Source: Clostridiales bacterium
Lineage (GTDB): Bacteria > Bacillota > Clostridia > Oscillospirales > Oscillospiraceae
DNA: 25,661 nucleotides
Assembly: GCA_012729875.1 (NCBI GenBank)
Contig: JAAYCC010000045.1
Location: 1-25,661, forward strand
Direction of reading: 5' to 3'
Shown here: one piece after another, positions 15,661-22,820 of the stretch
How positions within the stretch are numbered: position 1 is the stretch's first letter
Layout: each line of letters opens with the position of its first letter
Notes under the pieces: model-generated
What the model was told of the DNA's origin: nothing
Seen by the model: only the letters and a program-made list of their open reading frames with translations
Databases searched by the model: none
Position numbers and translations under genes: made by a program

Positions 15661-15936
15661 GTGGTAAAAGGGTTATCCCGTAGAGTAATTGTAATCAAAT
15701 CGCCGGACGCAAGGTATTTCGATGAGGCAATATTTGTTCTGAAAGATGAGCTTTTCGGAGGAAAGGACAGCGCGGCCATAATAAAGGAAGCGCGTAGGGT
15801 GGCCAACAGCTATGTCAAGGCCAGTCCAAAGGCACCGAAAAAAAGCGGCTCAAGGTTCCCGCCGGGTATGTTCGTTTATGCTGGTACCGCAGCTGCAGCG
15901 GCCGTGTGTCTGACACCGCTGGTGTGTATAATGTGA
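15661..15936 (+). CDS. Small conserved-looking protein with C-terminal membrane helix
   Basis: A 91-residue protein with unknown function. The N-terminal half (RRVIVIKSPDARYFDEAIFV) resembles short proteins that I recall beside sporulation genes in Oscillospiraceae; I cannot confirm that without a search. A basic linker (52-65, KASPKAPKKSGSR) precedes one C-terminal membrane helix (about 69-90), giving a tail-anchored layout with a cytoplasmic head. The GTG at 15661 is chosen for its strong Shine-Dalgarno. An in-frame ATG at 15547, 4 bases after the spoIIE stop, would add 38 very basic residues and also has a fair Shine-Dalgarno (AGAGGG at the spoIIE end). Tight placement after spoIIE and before a terminator implies co-transcription, so the protein may act in early sporulation or on SpoIIE. 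Confidence 0.75.
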   Translation: MVKGLSRRVIVIKSPDARYFDEAIFVLKDELFGGKDSAAIIKEARRVANSYVKASPKAPKKSGSRFPPGMFVYAGTAAAAAVCLTPLVCIM

Positions 15937-15949
15937 CAATCAAACAGGC

Positions 15950-15996
15950 GTCGGGCGGGGTCAAGTAAACTATACCCCGTCCGACTGATTTTTTGT
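15950..15996 (+). terminator. Terminator of the spoIIE transcript
   Basis: An 11-bp stem, GTCGGGCGGGG (15950-15960) with CCCCGTCCGAC (15975-15985) and one G-U pair, has a 14-base loop and is followed by TGATTTTTTGTG. Confidence 0.85.
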
Positions 15997-16007
15997 GTCA
16001 TTTTCTG

Positions 16008-16036
16008 TTGAGTTATTGCGCCATCCATGATAAAAT
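16008..16036 (+). promoter_or_regulatory. Sigma-A promoter of mtaD-ahcY
   Basis: TTGAGT (16008-16013) and TAAAAT (16031-16036) are separated by 17 bases. The leader to ATG 16077 is only about 35 bases, too short for a SAM or SAH riboswitch. Confidence 0.7.
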
Positions 16037-16076
16037 CAATTAATTACGGAAGACGGTGCTCACGGAGGTGTTAATA

Positions 16077-17366
16077 ATGAAAACAGCCATCAAAAACGCT
16101 TTGGCTGTACTGCCGCAGGGTAGCAGAATAGCGGACATTTATATTGATGGGGACAGCATATGCGCTATCGGAGATGCCCCCGAGGGTTTTTTACCGGACC
16201 GCGTCATCGACGCCACGGACAAGCTGCTTACGCCGGGCTTTATAAACGCGCACACACATATCTACATGACCTGTATGCGCAACCGCGCCGACGACCTGAA
16301 CTTCACCAAATGGCTGTTTGACACTGTGGTTCCTATGGAAAACACACTGTCGGAGGATGATGCCTACTGGGGAATAATGCTGGGCTGCATGGAGATGCTG
16401 GAGAGCGGCGTTACTAGCATCCTAGATATGCACATGTTCCCTATGACGACAGCCAAAGCCATGGCAGACTCCGGCATGCGCGCCGTGATCTCACGCGGGC
16501 TTCAGGGGAGCAGGGACAGCAGGCAGGCTGGGGAGGACCGAATAAAGCAGGCTGTGGACGAGATGGAGGCCTATGGTCAGACACCCACTCTAACGTTTAT
16601 GCTCGCGCCCCACGCGCCCTACACCTGTGACGACTACTATCTGACCCGCGTCGCTGAGAAGGCGAGGGAGCTGAACATCGGTATAAACACGCATCTGTCC
16701 GAGAGTATGGATGAGCAAAACACCATAAGAGAGCGCTATCACATGTCGCCAGCGGAGTTCTATGACAAATGCGGTATACTTGGCGCAAACACCGTCTGTG
16801 CCCACTGTGTGTATCTGTCCGAGAGCGATATGGACCTGCTTGCCGGGCGCGGAACGAGCGTTGCTCACAATCCCGCCAGCAACATGAAGCTGGGGAACGG
16901 CTTTGCGCCCGTTGCCCTGATGCAGAGGCACGGAGTCAACGTCTGCATAGGCACCGACGGCTGCTGCAGCAACAACAATCAGAGCATTCTGCGCGAGATG
17001 GGTATAGCGGGGCTCATACATAAGGGGACCGCCGGAGAGGCAACGGCGGTAACAGCCGCAGAGGTGTTTAACATGGCCACCGTAAATGGCGCGAAGGCGC
17101 TTTGCCTTGGAGACATCACCGGCGAAATTGCAGTCGGCAAGCGTGCGGATCTGAGCCTATTCGACCTCAACTCTCCGGGCTTCTTCCCGCTGGGTGACCC
17201 TAAGTCCGCTCTGGTCTATGCCAATGCCGGACTCAAGGCCGAGACTGTGATGGTAAACGGTGAAGTCCTGCTCGATAAGGGAGAGTTCAAAACTATTGAC
17301 GCCGAACGCGTCAGGCATGAAATAAAGGGCTTGCAAAAGCGGCTTGATAAGATAAGGAGAGTGTAA
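16077..17366 (+). CDS. mtaD: MTA/SAH deaminase (amidohydrolase family)
   Basis: A zinc-dependent amidohydrolase that in this family deaminates 5'-methylthioadenosine or S-adenosylhomocysteine (SAH) to the inosine form. Metal and catalytic residues are visible: HTH (H59, H61) in GFINAHTHIY, H179 in APHAPYTC, H206 and E209 in THLSES, and D294 in GTDGCCSNN. The 429 residues fit MtaD and related deaminases. ATG 16077 is chosen because GGAGG is 9 bases upstream; an in-frame GTG at 16056 lies upstream of that site. ahcY begins 1 base after the stop, so they are translationally coupled and SAH is the likely substrate. Other amidohydrolases (guanine or cytosine deaminases) share the fold, but the neighbour argues against them. 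Confidence 0.9.
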   Translation: MKTAIKNALAVLPQGSRIADIYIDGDSICAIGDAPEGFLPDRVIDATDKLLTPGFINAHTHIYMTCMRNRADDLNFTKWLFDTVVPMENTLSEDDAYWGIMLGCMEMLESGVTSILDMHMFPMTTAKAMADSGMRAVISRGLQGSRDSRQAGEDRIKQAVDEMEAYGQTPTLTFMLAPHAPYTCDDYYLTRVAEKARELNIGINTHLSESMDEQNTIRERYHMSPAEFYDKCGILGANTVCAHCVYLSESDMDLLAGRGTSVAHNPASNMKLGNGFAPVALMQRHGVNVCIGTDGCCSNNNQSILREMGIAGLIHKGTAGEATAVTAAEVFNMATVNGAKALCLGDITGEIAVGKRADLSLFDLNSPGFFPLGDPKSALVYANAGLKAETVMVNGEVLLDKGEFKTIDAERVRHEIKGLQKRLDKIRRV

Positions 17367-17367
17367 A

Positions 17368-18603
17368 ATGAGTCACATCAGAGACATTAACCTGGCTCCT
17401 CAAGGCGAAATGAAAATCAACTGGGCGTCAAAGCATATGCCCGTTCTCAGCAGCATTGCTGAGGATTTTGCCCGTGAAAAGCCCTTCGCGGGACTGAAAA
17501 TGGCACTGTCCATACATTTCGAGGCGAAGACTGCCTACCTCTGCCGCGTGCTAGCGCTCGGCGGAGCCGAGCTGCATGTTACGGGCAGCAACCCCCTGTC
17601 TACCCAGGACGATGTCGTAGCGGCCGTAGCGGCCGGAGGCATCGAGGTCAATGCGATCCACGGCGTGTCCATGGAGGAGTATGAGAAGCACCTCTGCGAA
17701 ACCCTGGAGTTCGGTCCCAACATCATCATCGACGACGGCGGCGATCTGGTCAATCTCATGCATACGAAGTATACAGGCCTCATACCGCAGGTCTACGGTG
17801 GCTGTGAGGAGACGACAACGGGTATAAACCGGCTGCGTGCCATGTCCAGAGCAAAGACACTGCGTTTTCCCATGATCATGGTAAACGATGCCGACTGCAA
17901 GCATCTTTTCGACAACCGATACGGCACAGGACAGTCCGTATTTGACAGTATAGATGCGTCCTCCAACCTCATAGTAGCCGGGAAATACGTCGTTGTCGCC
18001 GGATACGGCTGGTGCGGAAAGGGCGTTGCTATGCGTGCAAAGGGGCTGGGAGCACGTGTTATCGTGACGGAGGTCGACCCCGTTAAGGCCATCGAAGCCA
18101 ATATGGAGGGCTTTGAGGTAATGCCCATGGCGGAGGCCGCAAAAATCGGAGACATTTTTGTCACTGTTACCGGCTGCAGCGACGTTATCACAAAGGAACA
18201 TTTCAACGTGATGAAGGATGGGGCAATCCTCAGCAACGCAGGCCATTTCGACGTTGAGGTGAACGTAAAGCAGCTGCGTGAAATTGCGAAAGAACGCTAT
18301 TTGGCACGCAAGAATATTGAGGGCTACGTCATGCCCGACGGCAGGGCTCTCTATCTCGTTGGCGAGGGCAGGCTTGTAAACCTCGCCGCCGGGGACGGCC
18401 ATCCGGCAGAGATCATGGACATGAGCTTTGCCATTCAGGCGCTGTCGGCAAGATATGTGGCGAAAAACCGGGGCAAGCTGCCTGCGGACGTTATTTCAGT
18501 TCCCCGGGAGATAGACTTTGAAGTTGCGTCCAAAAAGCTTAAGAGTATGGGAGCGTCGATTGACGTTCTGACCGATGCTCAGAAGGAGTATCTCGGAATT
18601 TGA
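17368..18603 (+). CDS. ahcY: Adenosylhomocysteinase, short (archaeal-like) type
   Basis: This NAD-dependent enzyme hydrolyses S-adenosylhomocysteine to homocysteine and a nucleoside, removing the inhibitor of methyltransferases. Visible residues include H50 (SIHFEAKTAYL), STQDD (78-82), D123, E148, K178 and D182-N183 in CKHLFDNRYGTGQS, and the NAD-binding GYGWCG (212-217). The 411-residue length and a C-terminus ending EYLGI, without the Lys/Tyr tail of longer bacterial and eukaryotic enzymes, place it in the short form found in archaea and Thermotoga. In Methanocaldococcus a short-type enzyme acts on S-inosylhomocysteine after SAH deamination. The coupled deaminase gene one base upstream suggests the same route here (inference). 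The AAGGAG Shine-Dalgarno lies within the end of mtaD. Confidence 0.94.
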   Translation: MSHIRDINLAPQGEMKINWASKHMPVLSSIAEDFAREKPFAGLKMALSIHFEAKTAYLCRVLALGGAELHVTGSNPLSTQDDVVAAVAAGGIEVNAIHGVSMEEYEKHLCETLEFGPNIIIDDGGDLVNLMHTKYTGLIPQVYGGCEETTTGINRLRAMSRAKTLRFPMIMVNDADCKHLFDNRYGTGQSVFDSIDASSNLIVAGKYVVVAGYGWCGKGVAMRAKGLGARVIVTEVDPVKAIEANMEGFEVMPMAEAAKIGDIFVTVTGCSDVITKEHFNVMKDGAILSNAGHFDVEVNVKQLREIAKERYLARKNIEGYVMPDGRALYLVGEGRLVNLAAGDGHPAEIMDMSFAIQALSARYVAKNRGKLPADVISVPREIDFEVASKKLKSMGASIDVLTDAQKEYLGI

Positions 18604-18608
18604 TATCG

Positions 18609-18627
18609 GCGCGGATAGCATCCGCGC
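18609..18627 (+). other. Hairpin between ahcY and mgtE
   Basis: GCGCGGAT / AGC / ATCCGCGC forms an 8-bp perfect stem with a 3-base loop in the 45-base gap. No T tract follows, so it is not a standard terminator; it may stabilise the ahcY mRNA end or partly separate the two genes. Confidence 0.5.
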
Positions 18628-18648
18628 ATAAGAGAAAGGGTGAGCAAT

Positions 18649-20028
18649 ATGGAATTGAAGGACTATGAGACCTTCGAAAAAGAGCTGTTTGAAATGCTGG
18701 ACAACAAGCAGATCAAACATTTCAAAGAGACCATCGAGGATATGAATGAACATGATATTGCGACGTTCATCTCCAATCTGCCTCGAAAAAAGATAGCTGT
18801 GGTGTTCCGATTGCTACCCAAGTCAATTTCGGCGGACGTTTTTGCAAACCTTGAAGTTGAAGAGCAGCAGCTCATCATCGAATGTATAACCGATAAAGAG
18901 CTGGGTGAAATTATTGAGGAACTGTATCTTGACGATGCGGTGGACATGCTGGAGGAGCTCCCGGCCAACGTGGTAAAACGTGTTATGCGCACGGCTACCA
19001 GCGAAACGAGGACCCTCATAAACCAGTATCTTGAATACCCCGAAAAATCTGCGGGCAGCATAATGACCGCGGAGTACGTGGACCTGAAAAAGTACATGAA
19101 TGTCCGTGAGGCCATTGCGCGTATCCGCAGGATAGGCAAGGACAGGGAGACTATCTATACATGTTTCGTCATTAGCTCCGACCGAAAGCTGGAGGGCGTT
19201 ATCACCGTCAAGGATATGCTTTTGTCGGACGACGAGGCCATAATCGGCGACATCATGGACACCAATGTCATCTATGCCACTACCACAGACGATCAGGAGG
19301 AGGTCTCCGAACTCATTTCGGAATACGACCTTCTGGCCGTTCCGGTCGTGGATAAAGAGGGAAGGCTCGTCGGTATCGTAACTGTCGACGACGTCATAGA
19401 CGTCATGCAGGAGGAGCTGACCGAAGATATCGAGAAGATGGCCGGTATTACGCCCTCGGACAAGCCTTACTCAAAGACAGGTGTCGGAGACATATGGAAG
19501 AGCCGTATACCGTGGCTGATGTTCCTGATGCTCTCCGCCACCTTTACAAGCATGATAATAAACCGTTTTGAGGACGCCCTTGCAACCTGTGTTGTCCTGA
19601 CCGGCTTTATCCCCATGCTTATGGATACCGGCGGAAACAGCGGCGCCCAGAGCTCAACGGCCGTCATCCGCAGCCTGTCGCTGGGCGATACGGAGCCGAA
19701 GGACATTTTCAAGGTTATATGGAAAGAGATTCGTGTTGCCGTCCTTTGCGGACTGACGCTGTCGGCGGTGAACTTCGTCAAGATGTTCTTTGTTGATAGG
19801 ATGCTTCTCGGAAACAGCGACGTGAATGTCTTTGTTGCCCTGACCGTATCATTGACTCTTATTTTCGTAGTCGTATTCGCAAAGGTCGTGGGCAGTACGC
19901 TCCCCTTGGCGGCGGAAAAGCTTGGGATAGATCCCGCTGTTATGGCAAGTCCGCTCATAACCACCATTACCGATGCCGTGTCTCTGCTGATATACTTTTC
20001 CTTGGCCGGGGTTGTACTGAAAATATAA
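18649..20028 (+). CDS. mgtE: Magnesium transporter MgtE
   Basis: A homodimeric Mg2+ channel of the cytoplasmic membrane. The order is the superhelical MgtE N domain (about 1-130), two CBS domains (about 131-255) that sense intracellular Mg2+, a connecting helix, and five membrane helices (about 287-459). The pore signature is seen as P322 and GGNSGAQ (328-334). A conserved acidic residue in the last helix (ITDAVSLL) matches the ion-site Asp of Thermus MgtE. The 459 residues are typical. ATG 18649 is chosen because AAAGGG is about 8 bases upstream; the in-frame GTG at 18640 overlaps that site. The gap to ahcY is too short for an M-box riboswitch, so control is probably at the protein level through the CBS domains. 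A strong terminator follows. Confidence 0.96.
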   Translation: MELKDYETFEKELFEMLDNKQIKHFKETIEDMNEHDIATFISNLPRKKIAVVFRLLPKSISADVFANLEVEEQQLIIECITDKELGEIIEELYLDDAVDMLEELPANVVKRVMRTATSETRTLINQYLEYPEKSAGSIMTAEYVDLKKYMNVREAIARIRRIGKDRETIYTCFVISSDRKLEGVITVKDMLLSDDEAIIGDIMDTNVIYATTTDDQEEVSELISEYDLLAVPVVDKEGRLVGIVTVDDVIDVMQEELTEDIEKMAGITPSDKPYSKTGVGDIWKSRIPWLMFLMLSATFTSMIINRFEDALATCVVLTGFIPMLMDTGGNSGAQSSTAVIRSLSLGDTEPKDIFKVIWKEIRVAVLCGLTLSAVNFVKMFFVDRMLLGNSDVNVFVALTVSLTLIFVVVFAKVVGSTLPLAAEKLGIDPAVMASPLITTITDAVSLLIYFSLAGVVLKI

Positions 20029-20031
20029 AAT

Positions 20032-20075
20032 AAGCGCACCGCTTTAAGCGGTGCGCTTTCTATCTTTCTATAATG
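20032..20075. terminator. Bidirectional terminator between mgtE and DUF975 gene
   Basis: An 11-bp perfect stem AAGCGCACCGC (20032-20042) / GCGGTGCGCTT (20048-20058) with loop TTTAA is followed by TCTATCTTTCT. The minus side reads into TTATTTTATATTTTC, an even better T tract for the convergent gene. Confidence 0.9.
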
Positions 20076-20079
20076 TATT

Positions 20080-20781
20080 TTATTCAGCAAATTGAGGATT
20101 TTGAGGCATTTCCCGCAGGGCAATGTAATATGTTGCATAGCTGACGGTGGCGTAGGGCAGCACCCAGATAGATACAAACGGTACGGCACAGAGTATATAC
20201 CAACCAAGGAAGCTCAGATCCATCACGAAAAGCTCCCACTTGTGTCCATACATCATCTTCTTGCTGGCGCTTATGCACTCCAGAGCGCTCATCTCGGGGT
20301 TTTCTATCATTATAAAGAAGGCCTGGCGGTAGCGGTAGGCCGCCACGATACCGGGTATAATAAAAAGCAGTGTCCACAAAAATACAAAGATGTAGCTCAA
20401 AATGCCTAGCCAGATATATTTGAAGAACATTCCAAAGCCGTCAAAAAGGTTGCCATAGCTCGGGTTTTGCTTTTTGACCACATTCAGGCAGTAGATGTAG
20501 AAACCAATCTGAAGAATAAAGGACATCAGGGACAGGGCAAAAGCGATGACACCGGAATACCATGCAATATCCGGCGTCGGCGGTAAATATGACCAGTTGC
20601 CTTTCATATAGCTTGTCATCATGTCGTTTACCATTTCGTTGTAGCCGACGAGCTGAGAATAGAGGTACCCTACGACATAGAGTATGAGCACGTAGATGAG
20701 ACCGACAATAACCGGACTTGGATTGGTTTCACGGATCATTTTCTTTGCACTCTGTTTGAGCACGGGGCGGTTGATTTTCAT
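20080..20781 (-). CDS. DUF975 family membrane protein
   Basis: A 233-residue integral membrane protein of the DUF975 family, with no established function. The N-terminus is cytoplasmic and basic (KQSAKKMIRETNP). About five or six hydrophobic segments follow, and the family signature is seen in IPGIVAAYRYRQAFFIM, ENPEMSALECISASKKMMYG and HKWELFVMDLSFLGW. ATG 20781 is selected because AAAGGAG lies about 8 bases upstream; in-frame upstream Met codons would extend the protein across the promoter. It is transcribed alone, from a promoter at 20821-20848 to the bidirectional terminator shared with mgtE, and is divergent from nadA. Confidence 0.88.
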   Translation of the reverse strand: MKINRPVLKQSAKKMIRETNPSPVIVGLIYVLILYVVGYLYSQLVGYNEMVNDMMTSYMKGNWSYLPPTPDIAWYSGVIAFALSLMSFILQIGFYIYCLNVVKKQNPSYGNLFDGFGMFFKYIWLGILSYIFVFLWTLLFIIPGIVAAYRYRQAFFIMIENPEMSALECISASKKMMYGHKWELFVMDLSFLGWYILCAVPFVSIWVLPYATVSYATYYIALREMPQNPQFAE

Positions 20782-20820
20782 TCTGTCTGCTCCTTTCATA
20801 TAAAGGAATACGATATATAC

Positions 20821-20848
20821 AATATACCACATATCCGGGGAATTACAA
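20821..20848 (-). promoter_or_regulatory. Promoter of the DUF975 gene
   Basis: On the minus strand, TTGTAA (20848-20843), 16 bases, TATATT (20826-20821), with TGG just before the -10 (extended -10). The leader is about 35 bases. Confidence 0.55.
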
Positions 20849-20862
20849 ACATCAAATTTTAT

Positions 20863-20891
20863 TTGTATTTAGTTTGTGCTTATGCTATAAT
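20863..20891 (+). promoter_or_regulatory. Promoter of nadA
   Basis: TTGTAT (20863-20868), 17 bases, TATAAT (20886-20891), with an extended -10 TG at 20883-20884. An inverted repeat ACAAAC (20845-20850) / GTTTGT (20872-20877) spans the -35 and could be an operator. Confidence 0.7.
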
Positions 20892-20933
20892 TCGCATTAA
20901 ACCAATAGGGATTAGCAGAAAGGACAATTCTCG

Positions 20934-21839
20934 ATGAACGAGCTTAAGAATAAAATCCTCTCGCTCAAAGAAGAGCGCAGCGCGCTGGTTTTGGCACACT
21001 ACTATCAAAACCTCGACGTACAGGACATTGCCGACCATGTGGGCGACTCCTTTGCCCTTGCAAAGCTGGCGCAGAAAGCCTCGCAGGACACCATAATACT
21101 CTGCGGCGTGCGCTTCATGGCGGAGAGCGCGAAGATACTCAACCCGGCGAAAACCGTCTATCTTCCTGCGGACGAGGCAGGCTGTCCCATGGCGGACATG
21201 ATCACGCCCGAGGACGTTATAGAGCTGCGCAGGCAGTATCCCGAAGCGGCTGTAGTATGTTATGTAAACTCCTCTGCCGATGTCAAGGCGGTCAGCGATA
21301 TCTGCTGTACGTCGTCCTCGGCGGAAAAGGTCGTTCGCGCCCTTGATCAGAAGCAGATTATCTTTGTGCCGGACAAGAACCTCGGCGCATATGTCGCAAA
21401 GCAGATACCCGAAAAGCAGTTTATTTTTTTTGAGGGCTTTTGTCCCATACACAACAGCCTTACTGAGAGCGATGCGTTGGCCGCCAAAGAGCAAAACCCC
21501 AACGCGCTGCTGCTGGTGCACCCGGAATGCAGGGGGCAGGTGCTCTCACATGCCGACTATATCGGCTCCACGGCGGGGATTCTTGAATACGCCCGCAGGA
21601 CTGAAAAGAAGGACATAATTATCGGAACAGAGATGGGAGTTTATGAGATACTGAAGCGTGAGCTCCCAGACAAAAACATCTCCATTATCCGCGAAGACTT
21701 TATATGTACGGATATGAAGAAGACCAGCCTTGAGGATGTGCTGGCCTGTCTGGAGGGCAGAACAGAGCCAATAACTATGGACACTGAGCTTATGGACAGA
21801 GCGCGGAGGAGCCTTGAACGCATGGTGGATGTCGGATGA
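20934..21839 (+). CDS. nadA: Quinolinate synthase A
   Basis: NadA condenses iminoaspartate with dihydroxyacetone phosphate to quinolinate for de novo NAD synthesis, using an oxygen-sensitive [4Fe-4S] cluster. The three cluster cysteines are at family positions: C84 (DEAGCPMADM), C170 (FEGFCPIHNS) and C258 (DFICTDMKKTS). The N-terminal AHYYQ (21-25) and HPECRGQV (196-203) are also conserved. The 301 residues match the compact NadA type. ATG 20934 follows AGAAAGGA at about 9 bases. nadB and nadC, often in the same operon, are not next to it: a strong hairpin closes the gene. Iminoaspartate must come from an L-aspartate oxidase or dehydrogenase encoded elsewhere. Confidence 0.96.
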   Translation: MNELKNKILSLKEERSALVLAHYYQNLDVQDIADHVGDSFALAKLAQKASQDTIILCGVRFMAESAKILNPAKTVYLPADEAGCPMADMITPEDVIELRRQYPEAAVVCYVNSSADVKAVSDICCTSSSAEKVVRALDQKQIIFVPDKNLGAYVAKQIPEKQFIFFEGFCPIHNSLTESDALAAKEQNPNALLLVHPECRGQVLSHADYIGSTAGILEYARRTEKKDIIIGTEMGVYEILKRELPDKNISIIREDFICTDMKKTSLEDVLACLEGRTEPITMDTELMDRARRSLERMVDVG

Positions 21840-21854
21840 TGGAGTAGACATAAT

Positions 21855-21906
21855 TACAGTGGCCGCAGTTTTAAGTACAAACTGCGGCCACTGTATTGTT
21901 TAATGG
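21855..21906. terminator. Long-stem terminator between nadA and anti-sigma gene
   Basis: A perfect 17-bp inverted repeat (21855-21871 with 21879-21895) has a 7-base loop TAAGTAC. It is followed by TTGTTT on the plus side and by AATTATGTC on the minus side. T tracts are modest but the stem is very stable; it sits between convergent genes. Confidence 0.8.
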
Positions 21907-21926
21907 TTTACATAATTATAGTAAGA

Positions 21927-22817
21927 TCAGTAGCTGGCCAAAAAACTCTTAAACTCCTCCATAGTGCCGGCAGCAAGATAGACCGTTTCGCGGGTTCCGA
22001 GTATACAGTAAATTGAACCGTCCACAGACCATAGGGAGATAGTGGTGGCGTCGGGGAAGAGGAGGGTGTAGTCGGGCGTATCGGAAAGCTCCGGGTCAAC
22101 GATATCTGTACCGGAACAGCCGAGAATGTCTGAAAGCTCGGTTTGCTTATTGTCGTTCAATGTAATCAGAGGTCGGACATTTTCCCTTTTGTCGTAAGAG
22201 CCCTCGAAGACCTTAATCTCGCCGGAGGCAAACAGCCCGCTGAGTATACCGTTAAGCTCTCCTGAGCCGGCGGCATACATTGTGCTGTTTCCTGAATTTC
22301 CGGTCATGGGGGCGGTAAACATCATACCGTCACTGCCGCTGCTCTTTTCTTCGACCTGTTCGTGAGAAAAGCCGTAATCGGAGTCTTTTTTAGTTGTACC
22401 CTCCTGTACGTCCTCACATTCTTCGGGATTGGAGCCGGAAAGTACGGTCTCCTCCGGGGCGGCGTCTCTGGTCAGGTCTGAGCGGAAAAGGCTGTCGAAC
22501 CATCCGAAACGGGATGCGCCGAACAAAATTAATACAAGGCAGGCGGCGGCCGCCGTGAAGCGCCCAAAGACAAAGAAGCGGGGCCTCTTGCTCTTCTCTT
22601 GAGCCTCTATTCTGTGCATTATGCTCTTGGAAAGGGATTCGGGAGGTTCGACAAGATCGTCGGACATAGCGCCGGAAATCCCTTTGAAGGCGTCGTATAT
22701 ACGTCTGCAATCAGAGCAGGACTCCATATGGGCGCAAAGCTCGGCTTCCTGCTCCGGGCTCAGCTCGCTGTCCGATAAACTGCTGATCATCATGATGTAT
22801 TTGTCACATTCGGCCAC
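21927..22817 (-). CDS. Membrane anti-sigma factor with zinc-finger (ZAS) domain
   Basis: A 296-residue single-pass membrane protein. The cytoplasmic N-terminus carries the anti-sigma zinc motif HX3CX2C (H30, C34, C37 in LCAHMESCSDCRR). One membrane helix follows (about 86-105). The roughly 190-residue extracellular part has an acidic, Ser/Gly-rich stretch, then a compact domain ending in FKSFLASY that I do not recognise. It should bind and hold the ECF sigma factor encoded 3 bases upstream until an envelope signal releases it, by proteolysis or conformational change. The GTG start (22817) is preceded by GGAGGT at 7 bases. The sensed signal cannot be told from the sequence. Confidence 0.88.
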   Translation of the reverse strand: MAECDKYIMMISSLSDSELSPEQEAELCAHMESCSDCRRIYDAFKGISGAMSDDLVEPPESLSKSIMHRIEAQEKSKRPRFFVFGRFTAAAACLVLILFGASRFGWFDSLFRSDLTRDAAPEETVLSGSNPEECEDVQEGTTKKDSDYGFSHEQVEEKSSGSDGMMFTAPMTGNSGNSTMYAAGSGELNGILSGLFASGEIKVFEGSYDKRENVRPLITLNDNKQTELSDILGCSGTDIVDPELSDTPDYTLLFPDATTISLWSVDGSIYCILGTRETVYLAAGTMEEFKSFLASY

Positions 22818-22820
22818 GCT

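Noticed and set aside
16037..16076. SAM/SAH riboswitch in front of mtaD-ahcY
   Set aside because: The leader after the promoter is about 35 bases with no suitable structure.
17551..18402. Long open frame (283 codons) on the minus strand inside ahcY
   Set aside because: Antisense to a clear adenosylhomocysteinase; no Shine-Dalgarno or recognisable motif.
18604..18648. M-box magnesium riboswitch before mgtE
   Set aside because: The 45-base gap is far too short; it holds only one simple hairpin.
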